The notes beneath the pieces were generated by a model. The model made no database searches. It saw only the letters and a list, made by a program, of their open reading frames with translations, and was not told the origin of the DNA. Shown piece by piece: positions 47,710-55,662 of a DNA stretch of 64,000 bases. This DNA comes from Bradyrhizobium zhengyangense. Its GTDB lineage: Bacteria; Pseudomonadota; Alphaproteobacteria; Rhizobiales; Xanthobacteraceae. Every line of letters starts with the position of its first letter. The first letter of the stretch is position 1. The position numbers were made by a program, and so were the translations under genes. The DNA lies in assembly GCF_022012435.1 (NCBI RefSeq), contig NZ_JAKLUA010000010.1, positions 211,850 to 275,849 on the forward strand, in the 5' to 3' direction.

Positions 47710-48135
47710 CTAGCGCGCCCTCTTTCCCCACCGATCCAGATGATAGGTCAGCGCCAGCGACAGGCAGACCGATAGCGCCTGCTTCGGCAGTTTGCCGGCC
47801 ACCGGCAGCAGCAGAGCCCGGGTCTGCCGATATTCGAACTGATCGGGAAAGCGCTCGCGGAACGTGTCGACGAGCGTCGTCTTGCAGTTGAACAGAATGG
47901 CAGCGTGGTCGGAGTCCTTGAGGCGGCCGAGCCGGATGGTCGAACCGCTGCCTGTCTCATCGGTCAGGTAGGCAGGCTCGCCCCATTTCAGCGTCTCGGT
48001 GAGACGGCCGACATTGTCATCCGCCGCCGCGATCGCAAAAATCAGGTCGCGCACCTGGAACAGCCGCTTGCCGATCGGCGCCGGAAGAGCGCCGAAGGCA
48101 CTGATCACTTCACGCGGCAGCGACGGCGCAGTCAC
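47710..48135 (-). CDS. DUF1801 domain protein
   Basis: A 141-residue YdhG-like protein; LTETLKWGEPAYLT and GSTIRLGRLKDSDHAAILFNCKTTLVDTFRERFPD are typical of DUF1801. Function unknown. Convergent with the DUF882 gene, 11 bases apart. Confidence 0.85.
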   Translation of the reverse strand: MTAPSLPREVISAFGALPAPIGKRLFQVRDLIFAIAAADDNVGRLTETLKWGEPAYLTDETGSGSTIRLGRLKDSDHAAILFNCKTTLVDTFRERFPDQFEYRQTRALLLPVAGKLPKQALSVCLSLALTYHLDRWGKRAR

Positions 48136-48208
48136 TGACGTCTCCGTTCACAAACGAAGTGCAACAGCCGCGATTTGTAGCCCGAGTGACGTCGGAGGCG
48201 CAAACGCC

Positions 48209-48481
48209 TCAGATCATCCCCAGCGCCTGCATATAGGTCTCGAGAATCGTCTCGGCCTCGGCGCGCTCATTGGGGTCCTGCTTGCGCAGGCGCACGATGG
48301 TGCGCAGCGCCTTGACATCGTAGCCGTTGCCCTTGCTCTCGGCATAGACGTCGCGGATGTCGTCGGAGATCGCCTTCTTCTCTTCCTCCAGCCGCTCGAT
48401 GCGCTCGATGATGGATTTGAGCTGGTCCTTGGCAAATTTCGTCGCGGGCTCGTCGTCGCGGACGGCGGCGGAGGTGGCCAT
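48209..48481 (-). CDS. DUF2312 domain protein
   Basis: A 90-residue helical protein starting MATSAAVRDDEPATKFAKDQ; LKSIIERIERLEEEKKAIS and IRDVYAESKGNGYDVKALR match the DUF2312 (GapR-type) family. GapR of Caulobacter is a nucleoid-associated protein that binds AT-rich, overtwisted DNA, so a nucleoid role is likely here. The ATG at 48481 begins the conserved sequence; the frame is open to 48526. Confidence 0.9.
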   Translation of the reverse strand: MATSAAVRDDEPATKFAKDQLKSIIERIERLEEEKKAISDDIRDVYAESKGNGYDVKALRTIVRLRKQDPNERAEAETILETYMQALGMI

Positions 48482-48677
48482 CTTGGTACTCCCAATGGAA
48501 CTGGCAAAACGAGGTGACGCCGGCATCCACCGCGCGTGCTGGGTAGACCCTTAGGGTTGACGCCGTCAGCGTTCAAGCAAGCATCGCGCTCGTCCACAGC
48601 GCGCCCACACCTTCCTGCAGGTGAGCAAAGAAAGCTGTTGTGTGGTGCGACTCAGGCCGCGGCGCGGACAGTCCCCC

Positions 48678-48983
48678 TCAATGATTGTGGGGATGAACCT
48701 TCTTCATCGCCTCGATCTGTTCGGCGGTGGCCGTGCCCTGGTACTTCGCCTTCCAGCTCTCGTAGGGCATGCCGTAGACGGCTTCCCGGCTCTCATCCTT
48801 GCTCAGCGCGACGCCTTGGGCGTCCGCGGCGTCCTTGAGCCAGTTGGACAGGCAGTTGCGGCAGAAGCCGGCCAGATTCATCAGGTCGATGTTCTGGACG
48901 TCGGTCCGCGTCTTCAAATGATCGACCAGGCGCCGGAAAGCGGCCGCCTCGAGCTCCGTTCTGGTTTTGTCGTCAATGGCCAT
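48678..48983 (-). CDS. DUF1244 domain protein
   Basis: A 101-residue protein with the DUF1244 pattern DLMNLAGFCRNCLSNWL (two cysteines that may bind metal) and REAVYGMPYESWKAKYQG. Widespread in alphaproteobacteria; function unknown. It ends in HPHNH, which might also bind a metal. Confidence 0.88.
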   Translation of the reverse strand: MAIDDKTRTELEAAAFRRLVDHLKTRTDVQNIDLMNLAGFCRNCLSNWLKDAADAQGVALSKDESREAVYGMPYESWKAKYQGTATAEQIEAMKKVHPHNH

Positions 48984-49152
48984 GGCTGGATTCCTCGGCT
49001 GCGCCCTTGATGGTGGTCACCCTTACGGGATCAGGTGGGGTCCTGTCACAGATTTTGCCATATCGCGGCGCAAACGGCCGCTGGGCCAACAAATGGGCAG
49101 GTCCCCGGCCCCTACGCCAAATCGTCAATCATCTGGTATACGTTCCGCGACA

Positions 49153-49755
49153 ATGATCGCCGAATCTCCCCGCTCCCCCCTTCGCCTGCTCGCCCGGTTG
49201 GTCCCGGTGCTGGCGGTTGGCTTATTGTGCCTCTGGGCCAGCCCGGCCTCGGCCGACTTCCGCCTCTGCAACAACACCTCAAGCCGGGTGGGCATCGCGC
49301 TCGGCTACAAGGACGCCGACGGCTGGACCACCGAAGGCTGGTGGAACATCTCGTCCCGGTCCTGCGAGACCCTGCTGCGGGGAACGCTGGTCGCCCGCTA
49401 CTATTACATTTACGCGATCGACTATGACCGCGGCGGCGAATGGTCGGGGCAGGCTTTCATGTGCTCGCGCGACAAGGAATTCACCATCCGCGGCACCGAG
49501 GATTGCCTGGCGCGCGGCTATGACCGGACCGGCTATTTCGAAGTCGATACCGGCGAGCAGCGGGCCTGGACGGTGCAGCTCACGGACGCCAACGAGCAGC
49601 CTTCTGCGCAGCCGCGTGTCCCCGGCATGCCCGGCCCTGTTGGTCCTGGTGGCGGCGTTCCGGGTTTGCCCAATAGTCCGCCCGGTGGTACGCCCCCCGC
49701 CGCACCTGGCCTCCCGCCAGCTCCCTCGTCACCACCGTCTGGAAATAAGCCATGA
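49153..49755 (+). CDS. DUF1036 exported protein
   Basis: A 200-residue protein with a signal peptide (LVPVLAVGLLCLWASPASA, cleaved before DFRLCNN) and the DUF1036 domain (CNNTSSRVGIALGYKDADGW, GWWNISSRSCETLL; conserved cysteines likely form disulfides). The last 50 residues are Pro/Gly-rich. The stop overlaps the pyruvate kinase start (ATGA), so the two are translationally coupled. Confidence 0.88.
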   Translation: MIAESPRSPLRLLARLVPVLAVGLLCLWASPASADFRLCNNTSSRVGIALGYKDADGWTTEGWWNISSRSCETLLRGTLVARYYYIYAIDYDRGGEWSGQAFMCSRDKEFTIRGTEDCLARGYDRTGYFEVDTGEQRAWTVQLTDANEQPSAQPRVPGMPGPVGPGGGVPGLPNSPPGGTPPAAPGLPPAPSSPPSGNKP

Positions 49756-51188
49756 GGCGCCTTCGCCGTATCAAGATTCTCGCGACCCTTGGACCTGCCT
49801 CTTCGGACCTCGCGATGATCCGCCGCCTGTTCGAGGCTGGCGCCGATGTGTTCCGCATCAACATGAGCCACACTCCGCATGACAAGATGCGGGAGCTGGT
49901 GGCGACGATCCGCAATGTCGAGAGTAGCTACGGCCGTCCGATCGGCATCCTGGTCGACCTCCAGGGCCCGAAGCTCCGGCTCGGGGCATTCGCCGAAGGC
50001 GCGGTGCAGCTCCAGAACGGCCAGACCTTCACGCTCGACTCCGACAAGACCCCGGGCGATGCCACCCGGGTCAACCTTCCCCATCCCGAGATTCTGGCCG
50101 CCCTGCGGCCCGGCCATGCGCTGCTGCTCGACGACGGCAAGGTGCGGCTGATCGCGGAAGAGACCACCAAGGAGCACGCGGTGACGCGCGTCGTGGTCGG
50201 CGGCAAGATGAGCGACCGCAAGGGCGTCAGCCTGCCGGACACCGACCTGCCGGTCTCGGCGATGACGCCGAAGGACCGCGCCGACCTCGAGGCGGCCCTC
50301 GTCACCGGTGTCGACTGGATCGCGCTGTCCTTCGTGCAGCGCGCCGACGACGTGATCGAAGCCAAGAAGATGATCCGCGGCCGCGCCGCCGTGATGGCCA
50401 AGATCGAGAAGCCGCAGGCGATCGACCGTCTCGCCGACATCATCGAGGCCTCCGACGCGCTGATGGTGGCGCGCGGTGACCTCGGCGTCGAACTGCCGCT
50501 CGAGCGCGTGCCGAGCCTGCAAAAGCAGATGACGCGCATGGCGCGCCGCGCCGGCAAGCCGGTGGTGATCGCGACCCAGATGCTGGAATCGATGATCCAG
50601 TCGCCGGTGCCGACCCGCGCCGAGGTCTCCGACGTCGCCACCGCCGTCTATGAGGGCGCCGACGCTATCATGCTGTCGGCGGAGTCGGCGGCCGGCAAAT
50701 TCCCGGTCGAGGCGGTCTCGACCATGAACCGCATCGGCGAGGAGGTCGAGCGCGACCCGATCTATCGGGACGTGATCATGGCCCAGCGCCCCGCGCCGGA
50801 ATCCACCGCCGGCGACGCCATCGCCGATGCCGCCCGGCAGATCGCCGAGACGCTCGACCTGCCTGCCTTGATCTGCTGGACCAGCTCCGGCTCGACTGCG
50901 GTGCGCGTGGCGCGCGAGCGGCCGAAGCCGCCCATCGTGGCGATTACGCCGAACATCACGGCCGGGCGCCGGCTCGCGGTGGTCTGGGGCGTGCATTGCG
51001 TGGTGGCTGAGGATGCGCGCGACCAGGACGACATGGTGAACCGCGCCGGCCAGATCGCGTTCCGCGACGGCTTCGTCCGCGCCGGACAGCGCGTGATCAT
51101 CGTCGCCGGCGTGCCGCTCGGCATTCCCGGCACCACCAACATGGTGCGCATCGCCTCGGTCGGCCCGGAGGGCGAGGCGAATATCTAA
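49752..51188 (+). CDS. pyk: Pyruvate kinase
   Basis: A 478-residue enzyme of the last glycolytic step. RRIKILATLGPASSD, DVFRINMSHTPHDKM, VDLQGPKLRLGAF, the catalytic KIEKPQAIDRL segment and MVARGDLGVELP are diagnostic; the C-terminal regulatory domain contains ICWTSSGSTAVRVARERP. Normal length. The start overlaps the DUF1036 stop. Confidence 0.97.
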   Translation: MRRLRRIKILATLGPASSDLAMIRRLFEAGADVFRINMSHTPHDKMRELVATIRNVESSYGRPIGILVDLQGPKLRLGAFAEGAVQLQNGQTFTLDSDKTPGDATRVNLPHPEILAALRPGHALLLDDGKVRLIAEETTKEHAVTRVVVGGKMSDRKGVSLPDTDLPVSAMTPKDRADLEAALVTGVDWIALSFVQRADDVIEAKKMIRGRAAVMAKIEKPQAIDRLADIIEASDALMVARGDLGVELPLERVPSLQKQMTRMARRAGKPVVIATQMLESMIQSPVPTRAEVSDVATAVYEGADAIMLSAESAAGKFPVEAVSTMNRIGEEVERDPIYRDVIMAQRPAPESTAGDAIADAARQIAETLDLPALICWTSSGSTAVRVARERPKPPIVAITPNITAGRRLAVVWGVHCVVAEDARDQDDMVNRAGQIAFRDGFVRAGQRVIIVAGVPLGIPGTTNMVRIASVGPEGEANI

Positions 51189-51250
51189 GGCGGCCGGCAG
51201 GCCGCCGACCAAAACGCGAAAACAACCCCATGCACAGTAGCGGGCTGGCC

Positions 51251-51395
51251 TAAAGCGCGATGAGATTGGGTTGAATCGTCATCGCGCTTTAGCTCCTTGT
51301 TTGAGCATGATCTCCGCGCAAACGCGTTCCGCGTTTGTCGCGAGAGAAAACCGCTTCACACTTTTCCGGATCATGCTCTAAAGCGTGATGAAATT
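51251..51395. repeat. Composite palindromic repeat, copy C
   Basis: TAAAGCGCGATGA (51251-51263) pairs with the TCATCGCGCTTTA arm ending at 51291; GAGCATGATC (51303-51312) pairs with GATCATGCTC (51369-51378); a further TAAAGCGTGATGA half arm starts at 51378. The loop of the second hairpin carries an extra nested palindrome (AACGCGTTCCGCGTTTG region) absent from copies A and B. Confidence 0.85.
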
Positions 51396-51419
51396 AGGTT
51401 TGGTCGGCGGTCCGTGTTT

Positions 51420-51573
51420 CACCTCTCCCCAACGGGGAGAGGTCGGATTGCTATGGCGCGCAATTGCGCGCCTGAGCAATCCAGGTGAGGGGCCGCGGCG
51501 CACAGTGAGACTGTAACCCCTCACCCGGATCGCATCTTACGATGCGATCCGACCTCTCCCTGCGGGAGAGGTG
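51420..51573. repeat. CACCTCTCCC inverted repeat element
   Basis: CACCTCTCCCC at 51420-51430 and GGGAGAGGTG at 51564-51573 flank several smaller palindromes (GCGCGCAATTGCGCGC near 51456-51471; GGATCGCATCTTACGATGCGATCC near 51527-51550). The CTCTCCCC core also occurs in the hairpin at 15972-15996. Confidence 0.75.
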
Positions 51574-51619
51574 ACTCGAGTTCTTGGCGCGCATCGATTC
51601 ATCCCAATCGCATCGCGCT

Positions 51620-52489
51620 TTAGCGCTTGGTCTTGTGGATCACCATCCTGCCCCGTGAAGCAATGCCCTCCCATTCGGAGGACCAGCTGACTTCCGAGCT
51701 CGAGGATCTCCCGACGCCCTTGTGATCCCAAGCGCCCTGCAGCGCAAACAGGGCGCCCTGGGGGTCGACGCATCGCACGATCCAGCCGCCATCGGGCAAC
51801 TCGATCGGCTGGTGAAGGACCCGGCCCCCGCCGGTCATGACCCGCCGGGCCGCGGCGCCGATGTCCTCGACATTGAAGTAGTGAAGCCAACAGGCGTGCG
51901 CTACGCTCGGTAGCTTGGTGAGCATGCCGCCGATCGTCTGCCCGGCCACCGAAAACAAATCATACACGCTTGCCGGATCCACTTCGGCGGAGGCCTGTCG
52001 CCAGCCGAGAACCTTGCCATAAAATGGAAAAACCGTGCGTCGGTCTTCAGCCAGCAACTCGTGCCAGCCCACGCGCCCGGGCTGATACGACCCGCTCGTT
52101 TGCATCAGGCCAAATGCCAGCCGGCTGACCAACGCAAACGCCGCTCCTTGCGGATCGGCGACCACCGAAATGCGGCCGATGTTGCTGTCGGTCGGAGACA
52201 CCAGGATCGCGCCTCCCAGTCGGAGGATCTGCGCGACCGTCGCATCCATGTCATCGACGCCGACGTAGCCCAGCCATCTCGGCGTTGCCCCCATCCGTAC
52301 TCCCTCTTCGGGGAGATCCATGAGCCCGACGACCGGAGCAGCACCCGCCGTCAGCAGCGTGTAGGCAAGTTCCGGGCTCGACGCATCCTTCACGGCCCAG
52401 CCGACAATTTCGGCGTAAAAGGCAGCTGCCGACGGCACATCCGTCGTCAGAAGCTCATACCAAACGAAGCGTCCAAATTGATCGGCCAA
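51620..52489 (-). CDS. Two-domain VOC (glyoxalase/bleomycin-resistance-like) protein
   Basis: A 289-residue protein with two VOC modules: residues 5-125 (GRFVWYELLTTDVPSAAAFY, then a metal-ligand-type E) and 130-260 (VGWHELLAEDRRTVFPFYGKVLG). The start is TTG, preceded by GGAGAGG at a good distance; no ATG gives a better fit. VOC proteins include glyoxalases, dioxygenases and proteins that bind and neutralise antibiotics such as bleomycin and fosfomycin. It is divergent from the cysteine-rich peptide gene, so a link to that peptide is possible but unproven. The stop codon lies inside a repeat arm. Confidence 0.85.
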   Translation of the reverse strand: MADQFGRFVWYELLTTDVPSAAAFYAEIVGWAVKDASSPELAYTLLTAGAAPVVGLMDLPEEGVRMGATPRWLGYVGVDDMDATVAQILRLGGAILVSPTDSNIGRISVVADPQGAAFALVSRLAFGLMQTSGSYQPGRVGWHELLAEDRRTVFPFYGKVLGWRQASAEVDPASVYDLFSVAGQTIGGMLTKLPSVAHACWLHYFNVEDIGAAARRVMTGGGRVLHQPIELPDGGWIVRCVDPQGALFALQGAWDHKGVGRSSSSEVSWSSEWEGIASRGRMVIHKTKR

Positions 52490-52573
52490 GCTCGCCTCTC
52501 CGGTTGAGCTCCCTGACGATTGCGCACCGCATCACGGCCGTCCATCGATATCGACGAAAAATTACAGTGATGT

Positions 52574-52591
52574 CATTCATGAAGATGAATG
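52574..52591. promoter_or_regulatory. Dyad CATTCAT-GAAG-ATGAATG upstream of the peptide gene
   Basis: Perfect seven-base arms about 110 bases before the peptide start and about 85 bases before the divergent VOC start. A possible operator for either gene. Confidence 0.4.
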
Positions 52592-52631
52592 CGTGCGAAC
52601 GGGCCCATACTCTTTTGTGTATCCGCGAATC

Positions 52632-52660
52632 TTGCCCGCCCTTTTTGCTCGGCGTAGGAT
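52632..52660 (+). promoter_or_regulatory. Candidate sigma-70 promoter of the peptide gene
   Basis: TTGCCC and TAGGAT are separated by 17 bases; the -10-like hexamer ends 41 bases before the ATG at 52702. Suggestive only. Confidence 0.35.
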
Positions 52661-52701
52661 CATCAGCGAAGATCGGACCTGAAGCCATGGAGGATGCGGC
52701 C

Positions 52702-53163
52702 ATGCGGCGGACGAGACAAGCTTCGAAAAAGAACAGCAAGACCAAAACCGCAATGCCGGCGCTCGGCCTCGCCGGACTGACGTTTTCGCTGGCGGGAAGC
52801 GCGGCAGCGTCCGCGTTGCCGACAGGCGATGTTCAACAAAGGCCGAACTCCAATTCCGGTCGGTACACGGCGCTCAGCGAAGAAGAACTCGCCGACGTCA
52901 GCCTCGCTACTTTTCATCTGGCCTACGACAAGAAAGAATTGAGCCATGTGCTGCTGGCTCGGGGATGCGGTGGTTGTCGCGGCTGCGGAGGCTGCAGAGG
53001 GTGTGGTGGCTGCAGAGGTTGCGCAGGTTGCCGAGCCTGTCGCTGCGGCGTCGGTTGCGGTGGCTGTGGCGGCTGCGGCGTTGGCTGGATCGGCCTGCCG
53101 TTGCCAGTGCCGGTAGCTTGCACGGGATGCTGCGCATCATGGGGGCGCTGCCGCTGGTGCTAG
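52702..53163 (+). CDS. Cysteine-rich LAP/TOMM-type precursor peptide
   Basis: A 153-residue protein, start chosen at 52702 because GGAGG lies eight bases upstream (an ATG at 52687 is in frame). Residues 1-20 are basic, 18-38 form a signal-like hydrophobic stretch ending in an ASA site, and 57-80 form an acidic helical segment (LSEEELADVSLATFHLAYDK) that looks like a leader recognition region. From residue 88 on, the core holds 18 cysteines: at 89, 92, 95, 98, 101, 104, 107, 110 and 113 they recur every three residues with Gly/Arg/Ala between; a second group is at 115-125 and a third at 140-153, separated by WIGLPLPVPVA. Only two Ser/Thr lie in the core. The YcaO and SagB genes downstream make thiazole(ine) formation likely. 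Product unknown. Confidence 0.82.
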   Translation: MRRTRQASKKNSKTKTAMPALGLAGLTFSLAGSAAASALPTGDVQQRPNSNSGRYTALSEEELADVSLATFHLAYDKKELSHVLLARGCGGCRGCGGCRGCGGCRGCAGCRACRCGVGCGGCGGCGVGWIGLPLPVPVACTGCCASWGRCRWC

Positions 53164-53202
53164 GCCAGAGCATCTGACTCGACATCGACATGATGCAATT
53201 TC

Positions 53203-53240
53203 ATTGGCCGGGCTCGCACACGACCCGGCCAATTTGCTTT
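53203..53240 (+). terminator. Hairpin between precursor and YcaO genes
   Basis: ATTGGCCGGG (53203-53212) and CCCGGCCAAT (53224-53233) form a perfect 10-bp stem with an 11-base loop, followed by TTGCTTT. It lies 40 bases after the precursor stop and would act as a partial terminator, letting the precursor be made in excess over its enzymes. Confidence 0.65.
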
Positions 53241-53410
53241 CGTCGCCACCGCGTTCGCTTCGTCTCCCTGCTCGGCTTGCCGATGGCGAACGAGTGTGTT
53301 CCAACTCATGTCAAGAAATCCGGTAGCGCTCGGCACAAGTCGGGCCAGCAAGACGTTCGTCGTACACCAACGACCGAACATGGCGGAAACAGGATCAGCG
53401 TGCGCCCCCG

Positions 53411-55651
53411 ATGACAATCAAGCGAAAGAGCCGCACCGCGAAGCCGACCCGCAAGACCGTTTTGCGTTTCGCGCCAAACTTCACCGCCTACCTGCTTCCT
53501 CCCAATGTGGTCTGTCTCTATTCAGAGAACCGCAAATTTTTCCTGCATGGTGATCTCTATTGCGCAGTGGCGAGCGCGATCGGAAAGAATGGCCGTGCTG
53601 CCCAGGATATCATCCGCCAGCTCTCGAAACACTTTCCCGTGGCCGAGATCGAGGAAGCGATCCGGCGTCTGCTGGAGCGCCGCTACGTCGTCAGCGGGGC
53701 ATCGCACGCGAGCCCCGTTGATGGATATTGGGCAAGCCTCGGCCTGCCTGCCGAAATCGCCGAAGAGAACCTGCGCAACTGGCCGGTGCGGGTGGAATCG
53801 ATCGACGTCAAGGGTGCCAGCGAGCTGAGCGCGGCGTTGACCAAGCTCGGAGTTCAAATCGCCAAGCGGTCGCCCAAACTCATCGTCACGCTTGTGAACG
53901 ATTATCTCGAACCGACGCTCGCCGAATTGAACCGGGAACGCGTCACCGATGGAACGCCCTGGCTGCTGGTTCAGCCCTCCGGCGTTTTTCCATTGGTGGG
54001 GCCGGTGTTCAAGCCGGGCGAAAGCGCCTGCTGGACCTGCCTGCACGATCGCATGATCCGCAATCGCGAGATCAAGGGATTTCTCGCTCGCGGGGCGGCG
54101 CAAGCGGTCGCAACATCGCCCCTGGTCAGCGAGAGTGTCGGACAGACCGGGGTCCACTTCGCTGCCATTGAAATTGCAAAGGCGATCGCCTCCGGATTTC
54201 GCACTGATCTCAGCGATCACATCGCAAGCGTCGACCTCACCGGGGCCGCCATCGCCAAGCACTACGTTGCGAAACGTCCGCAATGCGCGACCTGTGGCAG
54301 CAAGAAATTGAGGAATCCGCGGCGGGCGGCAGCGCCGATCGAGATTGCCGAAGGCAGACGGCTCGTCATGACCAGCGGCGGATACCGCACCGTGACGTCG
54401 CGGGCCACCGTGGCGCGGTTCCGCAAACACGTCAGCCCGCTGACCGGCGTGGTATCCAGGCTCGAGCGGATCGAAGCCGATCTGCCGATGAACACCAATT
54501 TTTTCGCTTACCATAATTTCTCTGCGCCGGCGTGGAATGTCGACCAACTCAGGTCCGGCCTGAGCGGCGGCAGCTTCGGCAAGGGCTCCACGGCCGAGCA
54601 GGGCGAGGCCAGCGCGCTGATGGAGGCGATCGAACGCTATTCCGGCATTTTCCAGGGTGACGAGATCAGGACGACGCGACGCTTCGCCGATTTCGCTCCC
54701 GGTGAGGCGCTTCTGCCAAACGACGTCCAGTTCTTCAGCGACCTGCAGTTCCAAAACCGGCATATCCCTCTGCCCGACGATTCACATCCGGTTCCCGAGC
54801 CGTTCGATCCCTCGATGAAGACCGAATGGTCGCCGGTCTGGTCGATGCGCGACAAGCGGTTCAAATATCTTCCGACTGGCCTCTTGTATTTCTTCTATGG
54901 CGGCTTCCACACGGATTCGAACGGTTGCGCAGCCGGCAACACACGCGAGGAAGCCATCGTTCAAGGCTTCCTCGAACTGGTCGAACGCGATGCCTACGCG
55001 ATCTGGTGGTACAATCGCGTGCAGCGTGCGGAAGTCGATCTCGCAGAATTCGAGGATTCCTACGTACGGGATCTGCAGCGCCAGTTTGCCGATGCGGGAC
55101 GCCGGCTTTGGGTCCTCGACATCACCAGCGATCTCGGCATTCCCTCTTATGTTGCGATCATGCACTGGATGCAAAATGGGCACGAGAACATCGAGTTCGG
55201 GTCCGGTTCGCATTTCGATCGCCGCATCGCCCTGCTGCGTTCGCTCACCGAGCTGACTCAGTTCATGTCGATTGGCTTGATGGACGGCGGAAGCGGCGAG
55301 AAGCCATCGCTTGACGGTGTCACGCCGCTGCGGCTCGACGATTATCCGTTCCTGATCCCGAGCGACAATCCGGTGATCCCGCCGGCGCCTGATATCAAGC
55401 TTCACGACAATACGCGCGACCAGGTCAATGCCTGCGTCGAGATCGCGGTCCGCGCCGGATACGACTTCCTCGTGCTCGACCAGACACGACCCGACGTCGA
55501 GGTCCCCGTCGTCAGAGTGCTTGTCCCGGGCTTGCGGCATTTCTATCGTCGCTTCGGGCCCGGCCGGCTTTACGATGTGCCGGTGAAGCTTGGGCTGCTG
55601 GACCGCCCACGCCTGGAAAGCGAACTGACCCCGTTCCTGCCGCACACTTGA
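53411..55651 (+). CDS. Fused E1-like/YcaO cyclodehydratase (TOMM maturase)
   Basis: A 746-residue C-D fusion. Residues 20-95 resemble a winged-helix leader-binding (RRE) part; 100-300 form the ocin-ThiF-like/E1-like part with two CxxC pairs (C207, C210, C292, C295) that should hold structural zinc. The YcaO domain (about 310-746) shows the ATP-binding segments SGGSFGKGSTAEQGEASAL (385-403), EAIERYSG and NGCAAGNTREEAIVQGFLEL (504-523) with VERDA. It should cyclise Cys (or Ser/Thr) of the precursor to azolines using ATP. The C-terminus ends TPFLPHT, only a weak match to the PxPxP tail of azoline-forming YcaO enzymes. No good Shine-Dalgarno sequence precedes the ATG, which overlaps the stop of a small upstream frame (ATGA). 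Confidence 0.9.
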   Translation: MTIKRKSRTAKPTRKTVLRFAPNFTAYLLPPNVVCLYSENRKFFLHGDLYCAVASAIGKNGRAAQDIIRQLSKHFPVAEIEEAIRRLLERRYVVSGASHASPVDGYWASLGLPAEIAEENLRNWPVRVESIDVKGASELSAALTKLGVQIAKRSPKLIVTLVNDYLEPTLAELNRERVTDGTPWLLVQPSGVFPLVGPVFKPGESACWTCLHDRMIRNREIKGFLARGAAQAVATSPLVSESVGQTGVHFAAIEIAKAIASGFRTDLSDHIASVDLTGAAIAKHYVAKRPQCATCGSKKLRNPRRAAAPIEIAEGRRLVMTSGGYRTVTSRATVARFRKHVSPLTGVVSRLERIEADLPMNTNFFAYHNFSAPAWNVDQLRSGLSGGSFGKGSTAEQGEASALMEAIERYSGIFQGDEIRTTRRFADFAPGEALLPNDVQFFSDLQFQNRHIPLPDDSHPVPEPFDPSMKTEWSPVWSMRDKRFKYLPTGLLYFFYGGFHTDSNGCAAGNTREEAIVQGFLELVERDAYAIWWYNRVQRAEVDLAEFEDSYVRDLQRQFADAGRRLWVLDITSDLGIPSYVAIMHWMQNGHENIEFGSGSHFDRRIALLRSLTELTQFMSIGLMDGGSGEKPSLDGVTPLRLDDYPFLIPSDNPVIPPAPDIKLHDNTRDQVNACVEIAVRAGYDFLVLDQTRPDVEVPVVRVLVPGLRHFYRRFGPGRLYDVPVKLGLLDRPRLESELTPFLPHT

Positions 55652-55662
55652 AGGCTGCTTCC

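Larger units (their letters stand above)
51189..51619. other. 431-base repeat-rich intergenic region
   Basis: Between the convergent pyk and VOC genes lies no gene but a row of palindromes: a GC hairpin after pyk (GGCGGCC/GGCCGCC, 51189-51206), the two-hairpin element at 51251-51395, the CACCTCTCCC element at 51420-51573 and a half TAAAGCGCGAT arm at 51612-51622 that overlaps the VOC stop codon. Confidence 0.8.

Noticed and set aside
46085..47731. 548-codon minus-strand frame opposite the DUF882 gene
   Set aside because: Shadow frame, no domain; the sense protein has signal peptide and metallopeptidase-like motifs.
49533..51212. 559-codon minus-strand frame opposite pyruvate kinase
   Set aside because: Antisense shadow of a highly conserved gene.
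51251..51622. Possible CRISPR array
   Set aside because: The repeats are palindromes of different types without regular spacing or unique spacers.
52960..53163. Metallothionein instead of a RiPP precursor
   Set aside because: Metallothioneins are short and lack a long leader; the adjacent YcaO and SagB genes make a modified peptide more likely, though metal binding of the unmodified core is not excluded.
53160..53417. 85-codon minus-strand frame between the precursor and YcaO genes
   Set aside because: No RBS, no recognisable sequence, overlaps the hairpin and both gene boundaries.
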